From Nonomuraea africana (GTDB lineage Bacteria > Actinomycetota > Actinomycetes > Streptosporangiales > Streptosporangiaceae): 64,000 bases of DNA. The stretch covers positions 7,378,001 through 7,442,000 of the forward strand of contig NZ_JADBEF010000001.1 of assembly GCF_014873535.1 (NCBI RefSeq), read 5' to 3'. Below are positions 59,722 through 64,000 of this stretch, in pieces. How positions within the stretch are numbered: the first letter of the stretch is position 1; each line of letters starts with the position of its first letter. The translations under genes were made by a program, and so were the position numbers. A model generated the notes under the pieces. The model was not told where the DNA came from. It was given only the letters and a program-made list of their open reading frames with translations, and made no database searches.

Positions 59722-60694
59722 CACGCACTACGATCTGGAGATCTTGGCCGAGCTGGCCGAGGGTCTTCTGGACGCTGCCACGGCCGAACAGGTCCGCGAG
59801 CATCTCGCGGTTTGCGACCCCTGTGGGGAGCTCCTGGCCGACCTGGCCGCGGTTCGCGAGGTGCTCGCGGCGACTCCCACACCGGCCATGCCGATGGGTG
59901 TCGCGATGCGGATCGACCAGGCCCTTGCTCAAGAGGCCGCAGGAGGCCGTCTCGGCCTCCTCGACGGCCCTGACTGGGAGGAGCTGACCAGAGAGACCTC
60001 CGAGCCCGTACGGCTCGGCATGGTCGCCGAGGACGGCCACGCCGTCCCAGCCCATGCGGGACGCACCGCCTCGGGCTCCTGGGGGCACGGCTCCTCCGGA
60101 CAGGGCTCCTCGGGCCACGGTTCCCCAGGGCATGGCGCTCCAGGGCACGGCTCGTCGGGGCGGCGCCCCGGTGCGCGGCGCTCGGCGGGGCAGCGGCCCC
60201 CGGGGCAGCGCCCCTCGGGACGGCGCCGGTGGGGCATGCCGTTGGTGGCGGCGGCCGCGGCAGCGGTCGTGGTCGGTGCCGCGGGCATATCGACCGGCTT
60301 GCTGGCGGGCGGATCCGATCCATCGCCCAGCAAGGACCTCCAGGCTCAGGCCCTGCCCTCGGTTTCGCAGCCGGCGCTGAGCTACATGGTGACCGACACC
60401 GACTACAACTGGAGCTCCCAGGACCTCAAGCAGCCGCTGAGTACCTTCCTGGGCGCGGCTCCCGGCTCCAAGGACGCCGGCGGTGTCGATCCCAAGGTGT
60501 CCGCGTGTGTCGAGCGGGTGGCCGCCCGGAGCAAGCTCAGGCCGTTCACGGTGGACCAGAGCGAGTTCAACGGCCAGGAGGCACTGATCATCGCCTCGTG
60601 GAAGAACAAGACCGCGCTGCGGGTCAGGGTCGACGTGGTCGACCCGTTCAAGTGCAAGAACATCGTCAAGCCCACACTGGGTAACTGGAAGTAG
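59711..60694 (+). CDS. Anti-sigma-M factor with zinc-binding domain and repetitive linker
   Basis: A 327-residue membrane protein. The N-terminal anti-sigma zinc domain has HLAVCDPCG (H-3X-C-2X-C) near 31. A low-complexity linker of Gly-His-Ser pentapeptides (GHGSS, GQGSS, GHGSP, GHGAP) and then Arg-rich repeats lies at about 120-172. One membrane helix (about 177-200) and an external domain with two Cys follow. It would hold SigM at the membrane. GTG start inside the end of sigM, with AGGGAG upstream. Confidence 0.85.
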   Translation: MTGDTHYDLEILAELAEGLLDAATAEQVREHLAVCDPCGELLADLAAVREVLAATPTPAMPMGVAMRIDQALAQEAAGGRLGLLDGPDWEELTRETSEPVRLGMVAEDGHAVPAHAGRTASGSWGHGSSGQGSSGHGSPGHGAPGHGSSGRRPGARRSAGQRPPGQRPSGRRRWGMPLVAAAAAAVVVGAAGISTGLLAGGSDPSPSKDLQAQALPSVSQPALSYMVTDTDYNWSSQDLKQPLSTFLGAAPGSKDAGGVDPKVSACVERVAARSKLRPFTVDQSEFNGQEALIIASWKNKTALRVRVDVVDPFKCKNIVKPTLGNWK

Positions 60695-60711
60695 ATCCCC
60701 TTTCCGACGCG

Positions 60712-60743
60712 AGGAGCCCGCCCTGTGCGGGCTCCTTTCGTTT
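60712..60743 (+). terminator. Terminator of the sigM operon
   Basis: AGGAGCCCGC-CTGT-GCGGGCTCCT, a 10-bp stem with a short loop followed by TTCGTTT, 17 bp after the anti-sigma stop. Confidence 0.85.
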
Positions 60744-60767
60744 GCCCCTGGCGATGTGGGTAGGGCT

Positions 60768-60794
60768 GGGAATCACAGCCGCCTAGGATCTGTT
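60768..60794 (+). promoter_or_regulatory. SigR/SigH-type promoter of trxB-trxA
   Basis: GGGAAT (60768-60773) - 18 bp - GTT (60792-60794) matches the GGAAT-N18-GTT consensus of the thiol-stress sigma factor SigR (Streptomyces) or SigH (Mycobacterium), whose best-known target is trxBA. It lies 38 bp before the trxB start. Both the sequence and the gene behind it fit. Confidence 0.75.
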
Positions 60795-60831
60795 GACGCC
60801 ACTGGCAAACAGAGAAGGAAGGCGTGGAGCG

Positions 60832-61764
60832 TTGAGCGACGTCCGGAATGTGATCATCATCGGTTCGGGCCCCGCGGGGTACACCTCGGCCGTCTACTCC
60901 GCCCGCGCCGAACTCAAGCCGCTGGTCTTCGAGGGCTCGGTCACCGCGGGTGGCGCCCTCATGAACACCACCGACGTGGAGAACTTCCCCGGCTTCCCGG
61001 ACGGCATCATGGGCCCCGACCTCATGGACAACCTGCGCAAGCAGGCCGAGCGGTTCGGCGCCGAGCTGGTGGCCGACGACGTGGTCGAGGTCGACCTCGA
61101 GGCCAACCCCAAGGTCGTCAAGACCCACACCGACACGTACTACGCCAAGTCGGTCATCCTCGCGATGGGTTCCGGCTACCGCGAGCTCGGCCTGGTGAAC
61201 GAGAAGCGCCTGTCAGGACACGGCGTCTCCTGGTGCGCGACCTGTGACGGGTTCTTCTTCCGCAACAAGGACATCGTCGTGGTCGGCGGCGGCGACACCG
61301 CCATGGAGGAGGCGACCTTCCTCACCCGCTTCGCGCGCATGGTGACGGTCGTCCACCGCCGTGACGAGCTGCGCGCCAGCAAGATCATGCAGGAGCGCGC
61401 CTTCGCCAACGAGAAGATCAGATTCGTCTGGGACACCGAGGTCGTCGACGTGCTCGGCGACGACAAGGTGACCGCGGTCCAGCTGCGCAACCTCAAGACG
61501 GGCGAGGAGTGCGAGCTGGCCGCCGACGGGCTGTTCATCGCCATCGGCCACGACCCGCGCACCGACCTGGTCAAGGGCCAGGTCGAACTCGACGACGACG
61601 GCTACATCAAGGTCGCCTCACCCACGACCGCGACGAACATCCCCGGCGTGTTCGCCGCCGGCGACGTCGTCGACCACACCTACCGGCAGGCCATCACCGC
61701 CGCGGGCACGGGATGCTCGGCGTCACTCGACTCCGAGCGCTGGCTCGCAAGCAACGAGAACTAA
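60832..61764 (+). CDS. trxB: Thioredoxin-disulfide reductase
   Basis: A 310-residue flavoenzyme: FAD motif IIIGSGPAGYTSAVYSARAE (landmark GSGPAG near 11), active-site SWCATCDGFF near 136, NADPH motif VVGGGDTAMEEA and C-terminal FAD loop VFAAGDVVDHTYRQAITAAG (landmark AAGDVVD). It reduces thioredoxin with NADPH. The TTG at 60832 gives the family-typical start (SDVRNVIIIG) and has GGAAGGCGTGGAG upstream; the frame is open to 60793. Confidence 0.95.
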   Translation: MSDVRNVIIIGSGPAGYTSAVYSARAELKPLVFEGSVTAGGALMNTTDVENFPGFPDGIMGPDLMDNLRKQAERFGAELVADDVVEVDLEANPKVVKTHTDTYYAKSVILAMGSGYRELGLVNEKRLSGHGVSWCATCDGFFFRNKDIVVVGGGDTAMEEATFLTRFARMVTVVHRRDELRASKIMQERAFANEKIRFVWDTEVVDVLGDDKVTAVQLRNLKTGEECELAADGLFIAIGHDPRTDLVKGQVELDDDGYIKVASPTTATNIPGVFAAGDVVDHTYRQAITAAGTGCSASLDSERWLASNEN

Positions 61765-61778
61765 CGAAGGAGCCCACT

Positions 61779-62093
61779 GTGAAGGCAGTCACCGACGCCT
61801 CGTTCGAGGCGGACGTCCTCAAGAACGACAAGCCCGTCCTTGTCGACTTCTGGGCCGAATGGTGCGGCCCGTGCCGCCAGGTCGCGCCGATCCTCGAGGA
61901 GATCTCGAAGGAGTACGGGGACAAGCTGGAGATCGTCAAGCTGAACATCGACGAGAACCCGAACGTCCCGCGCGACTACGGTGTGCTCCAGATCCCGACG
62001 ATGAACGTCTACAAGGGTGGCGAGGTCGTGAAGCAGATCATCGGCGCCAAGCCGAAGGCCATGCTGCTGCGCGAGCTCGAGGGCATCATCTAG
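61779..62093 (+). CDS. trxA: Thioredoxin
   Basis: A 104-residue thioredoxin with active site WCGPC (residues 28-32), cis-Pro segment IPTMNVYKGG and a normal C-terminal helix. GTG start with GAAGGAG 7 bases upstream, 14 bp after trxB. It is reduced by TrxB and supports ribonucleotide reductase and thiol repair. Confidence 0.96.
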   Translation: MKAVTDASFEADVLKNDKPVLVDFWAEWCGPCRQVAPILEEISKEYGDKLEIVKLNIDENPNVPRDYGVLQIPTMNVYKGGEVVKQIIGAKPKAMLLRELEGII

Positions 62094-62109
62094 CCCACCC
62101 GCTACACCA

Positions 62110-62140
62110 GGCCCCGGGGGCACGCCCCTCGGGGCCTTTT
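62110..62140 (+). terminator. Terminator of trxB-trxA
   Basis: GGCCCCGGGGGC and GCCCCTCGGGGCC pair with one mismatch and are followed by TTTT, 16 bp after the trxA stop. The T-run is also the first base block of the 41-bp repeat array. Confidence 0.8.
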
Positions 62141-62375
62141 GACGCCCCGGCGACCTATGAGGCGCGTCCCAGCAGTCTTTGCCGCATCCGCGAGGTACGT
62201 CACAACGGCCTTTTGGCGCTCCCGCAGATCCTAGAGGCGCGTCACAGTGGTCTGTTGGCGCCTGAAGATCGCACGAGCCGTGCCACAGTGGACTTTGGCG
62301 CTCCCGCAGACCCTGAAAGCGCGTCACAGCGGACTTCGGCGCCCCAGCGGGCCCCGCGAGGCGCGTCACAGTTGC
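62137..62375. repeat. Six-unit degenerate tandem array, unit about 41 bp
   Basis: Units start at 62137, 62178 (33 bp, shortened), 62211, 62253, 62294 and 62335. Each opens TTT.GGCGC, has CCCGCAGA.CCT in the middle and closes GGCGCGTCACAG.GG. Units 3 and 5 are the most alike. The array begins at the trxA terminator and its last unit contains the stop codon of the acetyltransferase gene on the other strand. Confidence 0.8.
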
Positions 62376-62851
62376 TGCTCGAGCCAGTGGCGCATGGGAG
62401 TGAATCCCTGGGCCTGGTAGAAGGCCAGGGCCTCCTGGTTGAAGTCCCACGCCTCGGTGAGCAAGGCGGCGCATCCGGCCGCCCTGCCTGCGGCACGGAC
62501 CGCGTCGACCAGGGCGGTGCCGACGCCGGTGCGGATCGCTGTGGGGGCGACGGCCAGATGTTCCAGAACGGCGAAGGTTCTCGGCTGGACGAGGGCGTCA
62601 CCCGGGCGCTCGACGATGATCGCCAGGGCGTATCCGATCGGCCGGCCCGACGACCAGGCGATGAGGATCCGAATGTCGGGGCGGGCCAGATGGGCTTCGA
62701 AGAGCGGGACCAGATCGGCCTGGGCGGGGTCGGCCCGAAAGATATCCGGCCGGTTCCGCGCGTGGACCGCGTGGACGAACTCGTTCATCTGGGCCAGGAG
62801 GGCGGCGTCTGCGGAGGTGGCGGGACGGATGTCGATCGAGGGCGGGGTCAT
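62366..62851 (-). CDS. GNAT-family N-acetyltransferase
   Basis: A 161-residue GNAT protein: beta-strand core IRILIAWSSGRPIGYALAII (landmark GRPIGYAL near 66), acetyl-CoA loop VAPTAIRTGVGTALVDA (Q/R-x-x-G-x-G/A type) and the C-terminal NQEALAFYQAQGFTPM block. Acceptor unknown. The ATG at 62851 is preferred; the frame is open farther through repeat C. Its last codons lie inside the 41-bp array. Confidence 0.85.
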   Translation of the reverse strand: MTPPSIDIRPATSADAALLAQMNEFVHAVHARNRPDIFRADPAQADLVPLFEAHLARPDIRILIAWSSGRPIGYALAIIVERPGDALVQPRTFAVLEHLAVAPTAIRTGVGTALVDAVRAAGRAAGCAALLTEAWDFNQEALAFYQAQGFTPMRHWLEQQL

Positions 62852-62903
62852 GACGGGATGGTGGCCCAGGCCCTCCTGTCGGTACCAGCGGTTTTTCCGC
62901 GGT

Positions 62904-62999
62904 CCGTTTCGGACCCCGGCCACGCGCGCTCGGTGACGCGTATCCCTGGACAGGCGCCGGCCCCGTGCCCTGGGTGGCGGCTGGGGTGGCGCTGCCGTA
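62904..62999 (+). repeat. Dispersed repeat, partial copy C (right half)
   Basis: Matches the right 100 bp of copy A almost base for base: CGTTTCG, CCCCGGCCACGCGCGCTCG, TCCCTGGA, GCCGGCCCCGTGCC, GGGTGGC and the TGCCGTA end (62993-62999). The left half and the left TACGGCA end are absent. It lies between two minus-strand acetyltransferase genes and merges into the 30-bp array. Confidence 0.7.
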
Positions 63000-63102
63000 C
63001 GAGATGGTGCTAAGGGTGGCGCTGCCGTACGAGATGGCCCTGGGGGTGCTGCTGCCGTACGAGATAGTCCTGGGATGGCGCTGTCCGACGGGGTTGTCCT
63101 GG
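62983..63102. repeat. Four 30-bp tandem repeats
   Basis: Units at 62983, 63013, 63043 and 63073 share GGGTGGCGCTGCCGTACGAG; the fourth is diverged. The unit contains the CTGCCGTAC end of the dispersed repeat, as though the array grew from that end. The array ends 24 bp before the stop of the next minus-strand gene. Confidence 0.8.
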
Positions 63103-63126
63103 TTTGCTGGGAGGCCTGGAGATCGC

Positions 63127-63744
63127 TCAGACGGGGCGGAGGGCGCGTTCCGGGCTCATGGATCCCAGGAGCCGCTCCAGGGCCACCTCGACGTCCTCAC
63201 GCCACGACACGGCGCTCTTGAGCTCCAGCCTGAGCCGGGGGTAGCGCAGATGCGGTCGGACCGTCTTGAATCCGACCGACAGCAGGTATTCGGCGGGCAC
63301 CACGCAGCTCGGCTCCTCCCACTTCAGGTCGCCGAAGGCCTCGATCGCACGCACGCCCCGCCGGGTCAGGTCCTTGGCCACCCCCTGGATGAGCATCCGC
63401 CCCAGACCGCCGCCGGAGAACTCGGGAACGATGTGCGCGGTCATCAGCAGGACTGCGTCGGCGCTCACCGGCGAGGTGGGGAAGGCCACCGAGCGGGGGG
63501 TGTAGAGCGGCGGGCTGTAGAGGACGAATCCCGCGGGCACCCCGTCGACGTACACGATCTTTCCGCAGCTCCCCCACTCGAGCAGGGTCGCCGAGATCCA
63601 GGCCTCTTTCTCCAGCCCAGGATCGCCCGTCTTGACGGCGCGCTCACCGCTGACAGGGTCGAGCTCCCAGAAGACGCACTGCCGGCATCGACGCGGCAGA
63701 TCGTCCAGGTTGTCCAGAGTGATGTTGGCCAGCCGACGCGACAA
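63127..63744 (-). CDS. GNAT-like acetyltransferase conserved near the origin
   Basis: A 205-residue protein. The N-terminal TLDNLDDLPRRCRQCVFWEL segment (two Cys) and the acetyl-CoA loop PEFSGGGLGRMLIQGVAKDL are visible. Similar proteins lie between trxA and parB in other actinomycetes. The TTG at 63744 gives the family-typical start and has GGGG 8 bases upstream. Substrate unknown. Divergent from the last, partial gene. Confidence 0.8.
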   Translation of the reverse strand: MSRRLANITLDNLDDLPRRCRQCVFWELDPVSGERAVKTGDPGLEKEAWISATLLEWGSCGKIVYVDGVPAGFVLYSPPLYTPRSVAFPTSPVSADAVLLMTAHIVPEFSGGGLGRMLIQGVAKDLTRRGVRAIEAFGDLKWEEPSCVVPAEYLLSVGFKTVRPHLRYPRLRLELKSAVSWREDVEVALERLLGSMSPERALRPV

Positions 63745-63909
63745 CTATTGCCCCAATCGTTGCTTGGCGGAAAAGCGCGCGAATACCGCGTCCCCAGCTG
63801 GCATCGTAACTCAGTGACGATGTCGGCAGTGGGCTGTCCCGGTCGTGGGCGGGTCAATGCTCTGACGTAGTCTGGTATCTCGGTCAATGCCACACCTAGG
63901 AGGTGGACC

Positions 63910-64000
63910 GTGACAGAAGAGACGGATCACGGTCAGACGCCCGCGACCCAAGGGTCGCGTATCGACGCCTACGTCGATCGGTACGCCGCGCGAGCTACCG
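63910..64000 (+). CDS. Start of a gene cut by the right edge, possibly a PLP-dependent aminotransferase
   Basis: GTG start with a strong AGGAGGT ribosome site (63898-63904). The 30 visible residues (MTEETDHGQTPATQGSRIDA, then YVDRYAARAT) resemble the N-terminus of class I aminotransferases that I recall in this genomic position, but the part seen is too short to prove it. The 165-bp gap to the divergent acetyltransferase must hold both promoters. Confidence 0.45.
   Translation, partial: MTEETDHGQTPATQGSRIDAYVDRYAARAT

Noticed and set aside
62965..63870. A plus-strand 301-codon frame beginning with ten-residue repeats.
   Set aside because: It reads the 30-bp array and then the antisense of the acetyltransferase gene.

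Overview
The window is high-GC DNA with GC-rich third codon positions, frequent GTG/TTG starts and many leaderless-looking promoters, as expected for an actinobacterium. The gene order dnaB - rplI - rpsR - ssb - rpsF ... ino1 ... pcnA - murJ - sigM - trxB - trxA is the conserved flank of the actinobacterial origin region, so dnaA/oriC/parAB probably lie beyond the right edge. Style and gene content (two tadA-associated genes, PadR-ino1, separate MurJ and pseudokinase) fit a filamentous actinomycete, perhaps of the Streptosporangiales. That placement is inference.

1-8.8 kb: a divergent sugar locus that looks like a complete fructosamine (Amadori product) utilisation system. A deglycase, a kinase and a LacI regulator run leftward. 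A lipoprotein, two permeases, an FrlC-like epimerase and an aldo/keto reductase run rightward. Two 14-bp LacI-type operators lie in the divergent promoter region.

8.8-25.9 kb: housekeeping and regulatory genes. These are a LysE exporter, a zinc peptidase, tRNA-Ser(CGA), tadA with two tandem accessory genes, upp, small membrane proteins, an XRE-TPR and a GntR regulator, a second DNA polymerase sliding clamp, a two-component system divergent from an ABC-2 exporter, an SMP-30 enzyme, a phosphoesterase-SoxR pair, a stress protein, the deletion remnant of a reductase gene, TetR and a HAD hydrolase.

25.9-37.5 kb: dnaB carrying a 362-residue intein with all class 3 hallmarks, preceded by a cluster of DnaA-box-like sites. 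Then come two transporters (MATE, APC), a polar amino acid ABC operon whose intercistronic gaps are filled with tandem repeats, and the rpsF-ssb-rpsR-rplI operon.

37.5-64 kb: a large Tat-exported phospholipase C, a perfect 4 x 75 bp tandem array before nfo, a penicillin-binding protein/glycosyltransferase operon, PadR (with a 21-bp palindrome) and ino1, idi, MFS, pcnA, a YbaK-like protein, a DUF6049-type secreted protein, murJ, a pseudokinase, sigM with its anti-sigma factor, trxB-trxA behind a SigR-type promoter, two acetyltransferases and the start of one more gene.

The most notable signal outside genes is repetitive intergenic DNA. There is a dispersed MITE-like element (two full copies with TACGGCA/TGCCGTA ends, two partial ones) and several unrelated tandem arrays with units of 19, 30, 33, 36, about 41 and 75 bp. 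I saw no rRNA, CRISPR array, prophage or transposase gene.
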